The notes below the pieces were generated by a model that did not search any database, had not been told where the DNA came from, and saw only the letters and a list, made by a program, of their open reading frames with translations. This document shows positions 26,724 to 35,714 of a stretch of DNA of 64,000 bases, piece by piece. This DNA comes from Pseudolabrys sp963742345 (GTDB taxonomy: Bacteria > Pseudomonadota > Alphaproteobacteria > Rhizobiales > Xanthobacteraceae), in assembly GCA_963742345.1 (NCBI GenBank), contig CAVULO010000003.1, positions 1-64,000 of the forward strand, given 5' to 3'. The stretch's first letter is position 1, and each line of letters starts with the position of its first letter. The position numbers and the translations under genes were made by a program.

Positions 26724-27527
26724 CTACGCGAATTCGGTTTCGCGGTCGCGCATAAGCCCGATCAACGCACCGTGGCGCGCATGGCTGGCGGCTACTAGCG
26801 CGCCGTGCGCGGATTGCGGCTCATTGTATTTCAGCGGCCGGCCCGCGAAATCAGTGAGCATGCCGCCGGCTTCGTGCACTAAAAGATCGGCCGCTGCAAG
26901 GTCCCAGTCATGGCTGCCGCCAGACGCGACTGCGGCATCAAGCGCCCCGTGTGCGACACGCGCGATTCGCAACGCAAGCGAGTGCACTTTCGGTTGCGCC
27001 GATATTTCCGGCTTCAGCTTCGTGAGGCGTTCGAGGTAGCGTTTGGGGCCGGCGAGCCTTGCGCCAGTGAGTGTCTCTCCGGACGTCACGCTGATTCGAG
27101 TGCCGTTCAGCGTGGATCCGCCGCCGCGCGAAGCGAGAAACATCTCGTCCGTCACAGGCGCGTAGAGCGCTGCGATCAGAGGGCGCCCACGTTCGACGAG
27201 CGCGACCGAAATGGTCCAGTCAGCGCGGCCGGAAATATAGGCCCGGGTGCCGTCGATCGGATCGACAATCCAGGCCAGCGGCAAGGTGCGGTCGGGCAGG
27301 TGGTCTTGCGATTCTTCCGACAGCCAGCCCGCCTCGCGCACGAGCGCGGCAAGCTGCTTGTGCAGAAACTCGTTGACCACAATATCCGCCTCCGTCACCG
27401 GCGAATGATCGGTGCCCTTTGTCCACCGCTTGAACGGTCCGCGGGCGGTCGCGCGGGCGAGTTCGCCGGCCTCGCGCATCACCGCTTCAAGCGGATCGCC
27501 CAACGCGCGGACGTCATTGGCCGGCAA
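26724..27527 (-). CDS. cysQ: CysQ-like 3'(2'),5'-bisphosphate nucleotidase / inositol monophosphatase family
   Basis: The 267-residue member of the lithium-sensitive phosphatase superfamily has metal ligands in the EADIVVNEF, SEES and WIVDPIDGTRAY blocks and a C-terminal HDWDLAAADLLVHEAGG motif. The most likely substrate is 3'-phosphoadenosine 5'-phosphate, which the cell must remove during sulfate assimilation, but inositol phosphates cannot be excluded. It overlaps the pmbA end by 14 bases. Confidence 0.85.
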   Translation of the reverse strand: MPANDVRALGDPLEAVMREAGELARATARGPFKRWTKGTDHSPVTEADIVVNEFLHKQLAALVREAGWLSEESQDHLPDRTLPLAWIVDPIDGTRAYISGRADWTISVALVERGRPLIAALYAPVTDEMFLASRGGGSTLNGTRISVTSGETLTGARLAGPKRYLERLTKLKPEISAQPKVHSLALRIARVAHGALDAAVASGGSHDWDLAAADLLVHEAGGMLTDFAGRPLKYNEPQSAHGALVAASHARHGALIGLMRDRETEFA

Positions 27528-28878
27528 CGGTCAAGCCCTCCACACGCAATGTCGGTGCATTGGTGCCGTAGCGGAATTCCAGGTCGTTGGCCGGGGTGAG
27601 CGTGCGAAACATGTCAAGCAAATGCCCCGCAATCGTAACCCCGCTTACGGGATAGGTGCGCTGGCCATTCTCGATCCAGAATCCCGAAGCGCCACGGCTG
27701 TAATCGCCCGTCACCATGTTCGCGCCCATGCCGATGAGGTCGGTGACGTAAAATCCGTCGGCAATATCCGCGATGAGCGCGTCGGGACTTAGTCGGCCTG
27801 GTTCCAAATGCAGATTGCTCGGTCCGGGCGAAGTCGCCGACGAGCCGCCACGATGGGCGTTGCCGGTGGTAACGAGACCGAGCTCGCGCGCTGTCGCACT
27901 ATCCAGCAGCCAGGATCGAAGCACGCCGTCTTCGACCATTGCGAGCTTCTTGCCGCCAATACCCTCGCCGTCGAACGGTCGGGAGCGCAGCCCGCGCTTG
28001 CGTAGTGGATCATCGATAATGTGAATGCCATCCGCGAACAGCTTGTTGCCCATCTTGTCCCGAAGAAAACTGGTCTTGCGCGCCACCGAAGCGCCGTTGG
28101 CTGCACTGGCAAGATGCGAGACCAGTGAGCTGGCCGAGCGTGGGTCGAACACCACTGGCACCTTGCGGGTCGAGACCTTGCGCGGATTGAGCCGCGCGAC
28201 TGCGCGTTCGCCGGCGCTGCGCCCGATCATTTCCGGGCTCTCCAGATCCGCCGCGTGCCGTACTGAAGAATAGTCGTAGTCGCGCTCCATGCCGGTGCCG
28301 TCGCCGGCAATCGCGGTCATCGATAGACCGTGGTTCGATCCAACATAGGCACCACGGAATCCGTGACTGGTAACGAGCACCATTCCGCCAATTCCGGCCG
28401 AGGCCGAAGCACCGCCCGATTTACTGACGTCTTTGATGGAAAGAGCCGCTTGTTCAGCGGCTCGTGCGTGGGCTTCGAGTTGGCCCACCGTCGGCAGCTC
28501 GGGATCGATCAAATCGAGGTCGGGGAAATTACGCGCCAGCAGGTTTGTGTCGGCGAGCCCGGCGAATTTGTCCTCAGGCGTTGCCCGGGCCATAGCGACG
28601 GCCCGTTCGGCCAAGGCAGGCGCGCCGCTGTCCGAGACGTCATTGGTGGAAACCATGGCCTGCCGGCGGCCGACCAGCACGCGCAGGCCGAGATCGTCAC
28701 CCTCCGCACGCTCCGACTCCTCGGTCTGACCGTCGCGCACTTCAATGCCCAACGACATCGTACGCACAGCCACGGCGTCGGCGGCGTCCGCTCCGGCAGC
28801 ACGCGCCGCTTTGACCAGCCGTTCTGCGCGGTCGGTTAGCGGAGTTAGGTCTAGCAGCGAGGCGGCGGGGGCGAGCAT
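27514..28878 (-). CDS. pmbA: TldD/PmbA family metalloprotease-associated protein (TldE/PmbA)
   Basis: The protein has 454 residues from the ATG giving MLAPAASLLDLTPLTDRA. Family blocks seen are GIEVRDGQTEESERAEGDDLGLRV, PVVFDPRSASSLVSH and NLHLEPG. PmbA/TldE pairs with TldD to form a zinc protease that processes modified peptides such as microcin precursors and gyrase toxins. A tldD gene is not in the window. It heads the envelope cluster, a common but unexplained linkage in Rhizobiales. Confidence 0.92.
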   Translation of the reverse strand: MLAPAASLLDLTPLTDRAERLVKAARAAGADAADAVAVRTMSLGIEVRDGQTEESERAEGDDLGLRVLVGRRQAMVSTNDVSDSGAPALAERAVAMARATPEDKFAGLADTNLLARNFPDLDLIDPELPTVGQLEAHARAAEQAALSIKDVSKSGGASASAGIGGMVLVTSHGFRGAYVGSNHGLSMTAIAGDGTGMERDYDYSSVRHAADLESPEMIGRSAGERAVARLNPRKVSTRKVPVVFDPRSASSLVSHLASAANGASVARKTSFLRDKMGNKLFADGIHIIDDPLRKRGLRSRPFDGEGIGGKKLAMVEDGVLRSWLLDSATARELGLVTTGNAHRGGSSATSPGPSNLHLEPGRLSPDALIADIADGFYVTDLIGMGANMVTGDYSRGASGFWIENGQRTYPVSGVTIAGHLLDMFRTLTPANDLEFRYGTNAPTLRVEGLTVAGQ

Positions 28879-29062
28879 TGGCTGGCTTTCACATGGGCGC
28901 GATTGCGATGAGTTCAACCGTCGAACCCGGACAATTTGGGTGACGACGGCAACACCTCGTCAATCATGGTTTGCAACGTGGACGTCAATCATCCGTCGCG
29001 AAGGCCTCTCCGCTACGACCGGTTAACCCAGAACATTAAGCGGATTCGGACGCGTTTCTGCC

Positions 29063-29689
29063 ATGTTTGCCACGCGACCCGGCACAAAAGCCGGGCGCGG
29101 GAGAGTTTCGAGGCGTCAAATGCGAAATGGCGGATGCGCCGGGTCGGGCCGCGCCCTGCGGCTCGACCCCTTTGGCTTGCCCGTGCGGTTTTCCGCGAGC
29201 GATGCTGCTGCCGACGGGCGGGTGCGCGATGTCGAGCTCCATCGCGAACGCGTGGTTGTGCGCCGTTCGTTGCTCGGCATGCGCATGGCGCTCAACATGC
29301 CGGTTGCCGCTTACGAAGGCATTTCATTGCGGCTGGTGCCAGGCGAGGGCGGGGCGGATGATGTGCTGGCGGTTGTGCTCAAGCACCGTGACCCCGCACT
29401 AACGTTGCCGCTATTTGTGACGTCGCAACCCGACGAGGCGCTGGCCGAATGGCGAGCCTGGAGCCAAGTGCTCAGCGTGCCCCTCTTGCTCGCGGAACAA
29501 AGTGCAACGTCGCAGGCTGCGAATGCGCAGCTGAGCGAACTGCACATCGAACGTCCTCGTCCTCGCCGCCGCCGCCGGAGTGCGCTGAGAGCCCGCCGGC
29601 CTTCAATTCTTCTTCGGCGCGGGCGGGGTAAGGTCACGAGAAAGACGCCGGTTCATCGTGGCGAGCGCGAGATCATCGCAAGAAACTAG
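29063..29689 (+). CDS. DUF6101 family protein
   Basis: The 208-residue protein has the family core ALRLDPFGLPVRFSASDA, then VELHRERVVVRRSLLGMRM and AVVLKHRDPALTLPLF. It ends in a very basic, arginine-rich tail with RRPSILLRRGRGK. An in-frame ATG at 29120 is an alternative start closer to the conserved core. The family is found in Bradyrhizobium-like bacteria and has no known function. It is divergent from pmbA across a region of 184 bases. Confidence 0.8.
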   Translation: MFATRPGTKAGRGRVSRRQMRNGGCAGSGRALRLDPFGLPVRFSASDAAADGRVRDVELHRERVVVRRSLLGMRMALNMPVAAYEGISLRLVPGEGGADDVLAVVLKHRDPALTLPLFVTSQPDEALAEWRAWSQVLSVPLLLAEQSATSQAANAQLSELHIERPRPRRRRRSALRARRPSILLRRGRGKVTRKTPVHRGEREIIARN

Positions 29690-29718
29690 TGCCGCAAGCT
29701 CGGTAATCCTAAAAGCAA

Positions 29719-29742
29719 CGGCCGGGACGAGCCCGGCCATGA
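29719..29742 (-). repeat. Rhizobial palindromic intergenic element, family GTCATGGCCGGGC
   Basis: On the minus strand this reads GTCATGGCCGGG, a short loop, then CCCGGCC, a perfect seven-pair stem. Hairpins of this wording are abundant between genes in Bradyrhizobium, Rhodopseudomonas and Afipia genomes as I remember them. A T-rich stretch follows on the minus strand, so it may also end transcription of the 29767-30135 gene. A related copy is at 62524. Confidence 0.6.
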
Positions 29743-29766
29743 CGATCTAAACCTTGCGGATGAAGC

Positions 29767-30135
29767 TTACCTGCACCGCTGCAGCTTCATCGAGCCGCCG
29801 TCCTGCGAATTCATTTCGATATGGTCCGCATCGACCGTTCGTAGCCCATAAGAAGTATGGCCGGCGCTGATCTGACCTGTCGAGAACTCATCAACGACGC
29901 GATAACTGGACGGCCCTTCTGGCGTCACCGACTGATTCCGGTAGGCCGGAACGCCACCGTTGCTGTCAGTGCGCTGGTCGCCGTTGAACTCAATCACACG
30001 TTTTCCGGCACAGTCGATCTTGCCTTTTTCCGTGCTGGTGCTTTGGCCCCATTTACCCTCGACCGGATAGACCTGGGCCTGCACCGGTGCAGTGAGGACG
30101 CTGAACAGCAGGGCGGAGAGAATGGTGATGCGCAT
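29767..30135 (-). CDS. Small secreted protein of unknown function
   Basis: The 122-residue protein has a clear signal peptide (MRITILSALLFSVLTAPVQA, cleavage probably after AQA). The mature part of about 100 residues starts YPVEGKWGQS and contains two cysteines (DCAGKR and the final QRCR) that could form a disulfide. The beta-rich composition recalls lipocalin-like or small beta-barrel binding proteins, but I recognise no family. It is downstream of the large hydantoinase gene on the same strand with an 83-base gap, and the palindrome at 29719 probably ends the transcript. Confidence 0.7.
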   Translation of the reverse strand: MRITILSALLFSVLTAPVQAQVYPVEGKWGQSTSTEKGKIDCAGKRVIEFNGDQRTDSNGGVPAYRNQSVTPEGPSSYRVVDEFSTGQISAGHTSYGLRTVDADHIEMNSQDGGSMKLQRCR

Positions 30136-30218
30136 AGGTCGAAGATTTGCACCGCGGGGGTCAAAATCAAGTGCGGCCGCTGCTAATGATTAACAGTCAG
30201 CGCAGCAAGTTACTTCAA

Positions 30219-33200
30219 TTAGTGTTTTTCCGGCGTCCCATACCCGCCTGCGGTCGGCGTCTGTATGATTATGGCCTCGTTTTCGTCGATCACGGTAGCG
30301 TCGCACCCCTTTAACCGTTCCATACCCCCGTCTCCCCGCCTTACCCAGTTTTCGCCGACCTGGCCGGCTTCGCCGCCCGCCAGGCCGAACGGGCGTACCC
30401 GCCGGTGGCCGGACAAGATTGTGCATTCCATCTTTTCAAGGAACCGGATGGTCCGGCGGATGCCATTGCCGGCGTGCCATTGGCCATGGCCGCCGGAGCC
30501 GGCGCGGATATGGAAGTCCTCAAGCACCACGGGATAGCGAAACTCCAGCACCTCAGGGTCGGTGAGGCGCGTATTCGTCATGTGGGTATGAACCGCATCT
30601 GTGCCGTTGAAGCCAGGGCCCGCCGGCGAGCCGGAGCAGATCGTTTCGTAATACTGATAACGAGCGTTGCCGAAGTTGAGGTTGTTCATGGTGCCCTGCG
30701 CGGCGGCAAGCGCGCCGAGCGCGCCGAAAAGGCAGTTGGTCACTGCCTGCGAGGTTTCCACGTTGCCGGCGACCACAGCGGCGGGAAATTCCGGCGACAG
30801 CATTGAGCGTTCGGGGATCACGATATTGATCGGCCGTAGACATCCAGCATTCATCGGGATGTCGTCATCGACCATCACGCGGAATACATAGAGTACCGCT
30901 GCGCGCGTCACCGGCTCCGGTGCATTGAAATTGGTAGGCTGCTGCTCGCTCGTGCCGGTGAAGTCTACCGTCGCCTCGCGGTTCGTCTTGTCGACCGTGA
31001 TCTTGACTTTGATCACGGTACCCTGATCCATCTCGTAGCTAAATTCTGAATCGTGCAGACGGTCGAGCACCCGCCGAACGCTCTCGGCCGCATTGTCCTG
31101 CACGTGCTGCATATAGGCCTTCACCACCGGCAAAGTGAAATGCGCGACCATCTTGCGTAGCTCTGCCACGCCTTTCTCGTTGGCTGCGATCTGCGCCTTG
31201 ATGTCGTTTATATTTTGCACGGGATTGCGCGCCGGATATTTGGCACCGGTCAGCGCAGCCATCAGTTCCTTTTCGCGGAAGCGGCCGCGATCGACCAGCT
31301 TGAAATTATCGAACAGCACGCCTTCCTGCTCGATGGTGGTGGCGTTTGGCGACATCGAGCCGGGGGAGATACCGCCCACGTCGGCGTGATGGCCGCGCGA
31401 GGCCACCCAGAACAGCATCGATTTTTTCCGGTCATCGAATACCGGGGTACAAACGGTAATGTCGGGTAAATGTGTGCCGCCGTTGTACGGCGCATTGATA
31501 GCGTACACATCGCCAGGCCGGATGTGGCCCCTGTTCTCGCGGATGATGGTTTCCACCGCACGGTCCATGGAGCCAAGATGCACCGGCATGTGCGGTGCGT
31601 TTGCCACCAGCGTACCGTCATGCGCAAACACCGCGCAGGAGAAATCGAGCCGCTCCTTGATGTTGACCGAATAGGCCGTGTTCTGCAGGGACACGCCCAT
31701 CTGCTCCGCGATCGACATGAAGAGATTGTTGAATACTTCCAGCATGACCGGGTCGGCATGGGTGCCGATGGCGTGCGTTCGCTTGAGCTTCTTGGCGCGC
31801 GTGAGGAGCAAATGATTTTTGGCGGTTAGTTCGGCCAGCCAGCCGGGTTCGACCACGATGGTCTGATGCGGCTCAATGATGATCGCGGCACCTTTGACGC
31901 GCGATCCGGGCTTGAGCTGGTCGCGGGTATAGACATTGGCCTTGTGCCACGCTCCGGCGGAAAAGAACTGCGTTCGCAGCGCCGGCTTTGGCAGGGCGGC
32001 GCGTGACCGCTTCGCCGCCTTCTCAGTGAACTTGACGCCGCCACCGACCGCCTCGACCGATACGGCTTCGACCACCATCTGTTTTGTGCGGTCAATGAAA
32101 CCGAAACGGGCCTTGTGCGCCTTCTCAAACGCCCGCTTCATCGTCGTCGCACTGCCGGCTCCCACCACCAGTGCGGTGTCGGTGCCCGCGTAGCGAATAT
32201 GCGCGCGTACGTAGACTTTAATCTTGCCTGCCGTGACGCGTTGGCCTGCAACTTCGGCTTTCGTCTCCTTGCCGAGTCTTGCGCCGATGCGTGCAATCGC
32301 CTTCAACGCTTTATCCCCGAATGGCAGTTCGATTGCCTGCTCGCGCGTGGCGCGTATATCGGCCAGACCCATGCCATAGGCGGAAAGCAGCGAAGAGAAC
32401 GGGTGCATGAGGACGCGGGTCATCCCGAGAGCGTCAGCGACCAGGCACGCGTGCTGGCCGCCGGCGCCGCCGAAGCAATTGAGCGCGTAGCGGGTGACGT
32501 CGTAGCCGCGCTGCACGGAAATCTTCTTGATCGCGTTCGCCATGTTCTCAACCGCGATCTTGATGAAACCGTCGGCAACCTCTTCGGGTGTTCGGCCCCC
32601 AACCTGCTGGGCCATGTCAGTGAAGGCGTTGCGTACGGCATGAGCATCAAGCGGGAGATTTTGCGAAGGGCCGAAAATCTTCGGGAAGAATCCGGGAATG
32701 AGCTTGCCGACCATCACGTTGGCGTCGGTTACGGCGAGCGGCCCGTCGCGGCGGTAGCATTTAGGCCCCGGATTGGCCCCGGCCGAGTCGGGGCCGACGC
32801 GGAACCGTGCGCCGTCGAAATGCAGGATGGAGCCGCCACCGGCGGCAACCGTGTGAATGAGCATCATCGGCGCACGCATACGCACGCCGGCGACCTCGGT
32901 TTCGAACGCACGCTCGTATTCGCCGTCGAAATGGGAAACGTCGGTCGATGTGCCGCCCATGTCGAAGCCGATGAGACGATCGAGGCCCGCCTGCCGTCCG
33001 GTCTCCGCCATGCCGACAACCCCACCAGCGGGGCCGGACAGGATTGCATCCTTGCCTTGAAACAGTTCGGCGGCGGTGAGCCCGCCCGACGACATCATAA
33101 ACATCAGCCGTGCGGCAGATCTTCTCGCATCAAGATCCTTGTCCACCTGCGCCACATAGCCGCGCAGGATCGGAGACAAATAGGCATCCACCACCGTGGT

Positions 33201-33836
33201 GTCGCCCCGGCCGACCAGTTTTACCAGCGGCGATACTTCATGACTTACCGAAACCTGCGCGAAGTTCATCTGGCGCGCGAGTGCAGCGACACGTTTCTCG
33301 TGCTCCGGAAAACGGTAGGCGTGCATGAATACGATCGCAATTCCATTGACCCCGGCGGCCTTGGCCGCCTCCAGATCGGCGCGCACGGCGGCGAGGTTCG
33401 GCTCTCGCTCAACCGTGCCGTCGGCGCGTACCCGCTCATCAACTTCGGCCACACGTTCATAGAGGATGTCTGGCTTGATGATGTGGCGGGCGAAAATTTT
33501 TGGTCTGGCCTGGTAACCGATCTTGAGCGCGTCGCGGAATCCCTTGGTGATCAGCAAAAGCGTGCGTTCGCCCTTGCGTTCGAGCAACGCGTTGGTCGCG
33601 ACTGTGGTGCCCATCTTCACGGCACCGACGCGGCCCGGGGGTATTGCTTCGCCTGCGGTTAGCCCGAGCAAATCGCGAATGCCCTGCACGGCGGCATCGG
33701 TATAGGCCTCCGGGTTTTCCGATAGAAGCTTATGAGCCACTAACGTGCCGTCCGGACGTCGCCCAATCACATCGGTGAATGTGCCGCCGCGGTCGATCCA
33801 GAAGTCCCAGAGGCGTGGTGGTGGTTTTCTCGGCAT
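30219..33836 (-). CDS. Fused 5-oxoprolinase/N-methylhydantoinase (HyuA-HyuB) protein
   Basis: The 1,205-residue protein starts MPRKPPPRLWDFWIDRGGTF, and the family position of DRGGTFTDV argues against the longer upstream frame. The N-terminal half is HyuA-like, with an actin-fold ATP site (DRGGTFTDV, FDMGGTSTDVS, CFGGAGGQHA). The C-terminal half is HyuB-like, starting near residue 700 (DPVMLEVFNN) with PHMPVHLGSM and HHADVGGISPGSM. Such fusions hydrolyse 5-oxoproline or hydantoins with ATP. The eukaryotic 5-oxoprolinase has the same order. The neighbouring divergent TRAP transporter may import the substrate. The exact ring substrate cannot be read from sequence. Confidence 0.9.
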   Translation of the reverse strand: MPRKPPPRLWDFWIDRGGTFTDVIGRRPDGTLVAHKLLSENPEAYTDAAVQGIRDLLGLTAGEAIPPGRVGAVKMGTTVATNALLERKGERTLLLITKGFRDALKIGYQARPKIFARHIIKPDILYERVAEVDERVRADGTVEREPNLAAVRADLEAAKAAGVNGIAIVFMHAYRFPEHEKRVAALARQMNFAQVSVSHEVSPLVKLVGRGDTTVVDAYLSPILRGYVAQVDKDLDARRSAARLMFMMSSGGLTAAELFQGKDAILSGPAGGVVGMAETGRQAGLDRLIGFDMGGTSTDVSHFDGEYERAFETEVAGVRMRAPMMLIHTVAAGGGSILHFDGARFRVGPDSAGANPGPKCYRRDGPLAVTDANVMVGKLIPGFFPKIFGPSQNLPLDAHAVRNAFTDMAQQVGGRTPEEVADGFIKIAVENMANAIKKISVQRGYDVTRYALNCFGGAGGQHACLVADALGMTRVLMHPFSSLLSAYGMGLADIRATREQAIELPFGDKALKAIARIGARLGKETKAEVAGQRVTAGKIKVYVRAHIRYAGTDTALVVGAGSATTMKRAFEKAHKARFGFIDRTKQMVVEAVSVEAVGGGVKFTEKAAKRSRAALPKPALRTQFFSAGAWHKANVYTRDQLKPGSRVKGAAIIIEPHQTIVVEPGWLAELTAKNHLLLTRAKKLKRTHAIGTHADPVMLEVFNNLFMSIAEQMGVSLQNTAYSVNIKERLDFSCAVFAHDGTLVANAPHMPVHLGSMDRAVETIIRENRGHIRPGDVYAINAPYNGGTHLPDITVCTPVFDDRKKSMLFWVASRGHHADVGGISPGSMSPNATTIEQEGVLFDNFKLVDRGRFREKELMAALTGAKYPARNPVQNINDIKAQIAANEKGVAELRKMVAHFTLPVVKAYMQHVQDNAAESVRRVLDRLHDSEFSYEMDQGTVIKVKITVDKTNREATVDFTGTSEQQPTNFNAPEPVTRAAVLYVFRVMVDDDIPMNAGCLRPINIVIPERSMLSPEFPAAVVAGNVETSQAVTNCLFGALGALAAAQGTMNNLNFGNARYQYYETICSGSPAGPGFNGTDAVHTHMTNTRLTDPEVLEFRYPVVLEDFHIRAGSGGHGQWHAGNGIRRTIRFLEKMECTILSGHRRVRPFGLAGGEAGQVGENWVRRGDGGMERLKGCDATVIDENEAIIIQTPTAGGYGTPEKH

Positions 33837-34176
33837 GAGGCTGAATGTGGAAATGACAGCCGCACTATGTCCGGCCTGCCGGGGACAAAACAAGCCTGCT
33901 GGGCTCAAGTCCGCGAAAAAAGTGGTGACGCCATGAAGCTGCTTGCATCGGTTCTCAACGGCAACGGCGCCAAAGCCGCTGTGCGCGAAATTGTGCACGC
34001 GATTCGAATGCGCTACCGGCAACGCAATAAATCTGAAGTGAACGCCGATCAGATCTGATCTGAATTTTGCCGGATACCTACTCTTGCCACCTTCCGCCTG
34101 TTTGGCCCATGCTCGCATTTCACTGAAAGCCGGGGCGTGGGGTGCCACAAGCCCTCGGTGATCTTGGAGGGGACCT
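33837..34176. other. Divergent intergenic region, oxoprolinase/TRAP transporter
   Basis: About 340 bases separate the two divergent units, so both promoters should lie here, but I cannot name clear -35/-10 pairs. A frame of 41 codons at 33932-34057 (MKLLASVLNGNGAKAAVREI...) is open on the plus strand and has no recognisable relatives. I leave it unannotated. A strong ribosome binding site (GGAGGGG) lies just before the dctP start. Confidence 0.5.
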
Positions 34177-35152
34177 ATGATCAAGTTCGTGCGTGTCTGC
34201 GTGGGCGTGTTGCTCGCGTGTGGAGTTGCAACGGCTGCCTCGGCGCAAACCAAATGGGACATGCCGACGCCCTATCCGGACGGCAATTTCCACACAAAGA
34301 ACGTGATCCAGTTTGCTGCCGACGTAGACAAGGCGACCAACGGCTCACTCAAGATCACGGTTCACTCGGCCGGCTCGCTGATCAAGCATCCCGAGATCAA
34401 GCGCAGCGTTCGGCAGGGCACGGCGCCCATCGGTGAAATGCTTGAGTTCTCTCTCCTCCAATGAAGCGGCGGTCTATGGGCTCGACTCCGTACCGTTCCT
34501 CGCTACCGGGTATGAGGCGTCGCACAAGCTTTACGATGCGCAGAAGCCTTATCTGGAAAAGCAGCTCGCCTCCGAAGGTTTGATATTGCTGTTTTCCGTT
34601 CCGTGGCCGCCGCAAGGGCTCTATGCCAAGCGCGAGATCAAGTCAGTCGATGAGCTTAAGGGTCTTAAGTTCCGCACCTACAACGCCATGATCGGCCGCA
34701 TTGCGGCGCTTGCTGGTTCAATACCGACGCAAATCGAAGTGCCGGATTTGCCGACGGCCTTCGCGACCGGCCGCGTCGACGTCATGATCACCTCGGCTTC
34801 GACCGGCGTCGACACCAAGTCGCAGGACTATCTCACGCACTACATCGATACTCAGGCCTGGCTGCCGCGCAATATCGTGATCGTGAACAAGGAAGCGTTC
34901 GACAAGCTATCGGCCACCGAGAAGAAGGCGGTCACCGACGCTGCCAAAATTGCCGAAGATCGCGGGTGGAAATTGTCGGTCGAGGAAATGACGATAAAGA
35001 CGAAGGCACTGAAGGATGCCGGCATCAAGGTGCTGCCGCCGACTCCCGAGCTCAAAGCCGGTCTTGCCAAAATCGGGGAGACCATTGCCGCGGAGTGGGA
35101 GAAATCTGCCGGCGCCGACGGCGCGGCAATGCTTGCGGCGTACAGGAAGTAA
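34177..35152 (+). CDS. dctP: TRAP transporter periplasmic substrate-binding protein, one frameshift
   Basis: This is the DctP-type solute receptor, about 325 residues. A signal peptide (MIKFVRVCVGVLLACGVATA) ends at ASAQ, followed by KWDMPTPYPDGNFHTKNV. Similarity continues in the next frame from SSNEAAVYGLDSVPFL, so one extra base lies in the T/C-rich segment 34440-34465. The receptor blocks GLKFRTYN, QIEVPDLPTAFATG and the C-terminal AAEWEKSAG are intact. It would capture an organic acid for the DctQ/DctM membrane pair encoded next. The 5-oxoprolinase opposite suggests a pyroglutamate- or hydantoin-like ligand, which is inference only. Confidence 0.9.
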
Positions 35153-35710
35153 GTGCGTCGCGCGCTCGACACTCTTTACCGCATCGCGCTCTGGGCTTCG
35201 GCTGTCTGCCTGGTCGCGATCGCGCTGATGGTCGGCGTGCAACTTGCCGCACGTCTCATCGACGGCACGCTCTCGATCTTGCATCTACCACGCACCGATT
35301 TCGTGATCCTCTCACTCGATGAAATTGGCGGTTACCTGTTAGCGGCCGCGAGCTTCTTTGCTCTTGGCGGGACACTAAAAGCTGGTGCTCATATTCGCGT
35401 CACCCTGGTGCTGGCCGCGCTAAGCGCGCGCGCGCGCCGATACGTGGAGTTATGGGCGTTCGGTTTTGCGGCGGCGACCGCCGGCTACATGACGGGACAT
35501 CTCGTCAATTTCGCCTGGGTCTCGTTCCGCTTTCACGAGGTATCTCCAGGCGTCATCAGGGTGCCGCTGGTCTACCCGCAAGCAGCCATGGCGCTGGGCG
35601 CGCTGATCCTGACAATCGCATTGGTGGATGAGCTATTCATCGTCGCGACCCGCGGTCGTCCAAGTTTCCGCGCCGCGGAGGACGCCATCACATTGGGCAA
35701 GGAAGGCTGA
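35153..35710 (+). CDS. dctQ: TRAP transporter small membrane subunit
   Basis: The 185-residue protein has four hydrophobic segments, as expected for DctQ. The start is GTG immediately after the dctP stop, with no gap. The segment LDEIGGYLLAAASFFALGGTLKAGAHIRV is typical of the family. It forms the membrane complex with DctM and docks the loaded receptor, using the sodium gradient. Confidence 0.92.
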   Translation: MRRALDTLYRIALWASAVCLVAIALMVGVQLAARLIDGTLSILHLPRTDFVILSLDEIGGYLLAAASFFALGGTLKAGAHIRVTLVLAALSARARRYVELWAFGFAAATAGYMTGHLVNFAWVSFRFHEVSPGVIRVPLVYPQAAMALGALILTIALVDELFIVATRGRPSFRAAEDAITLGKEG

Positions 35711-35714
35711 GCCA

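Noticed and set aside
32115..33662. Long plus-strand frame (515 codons) opposite the oxoprolinase
   Set aside because: It lies wholly antisense to well-conserved HyuA sequence and shows no recognisable motifs.
33932..34057. Possible 41-codon gene in the oxoprolinase/dctP intergenic region
   Set aside because: It has no recognisable relatives and no ribosome binding site, and it sits where promoters are expected.
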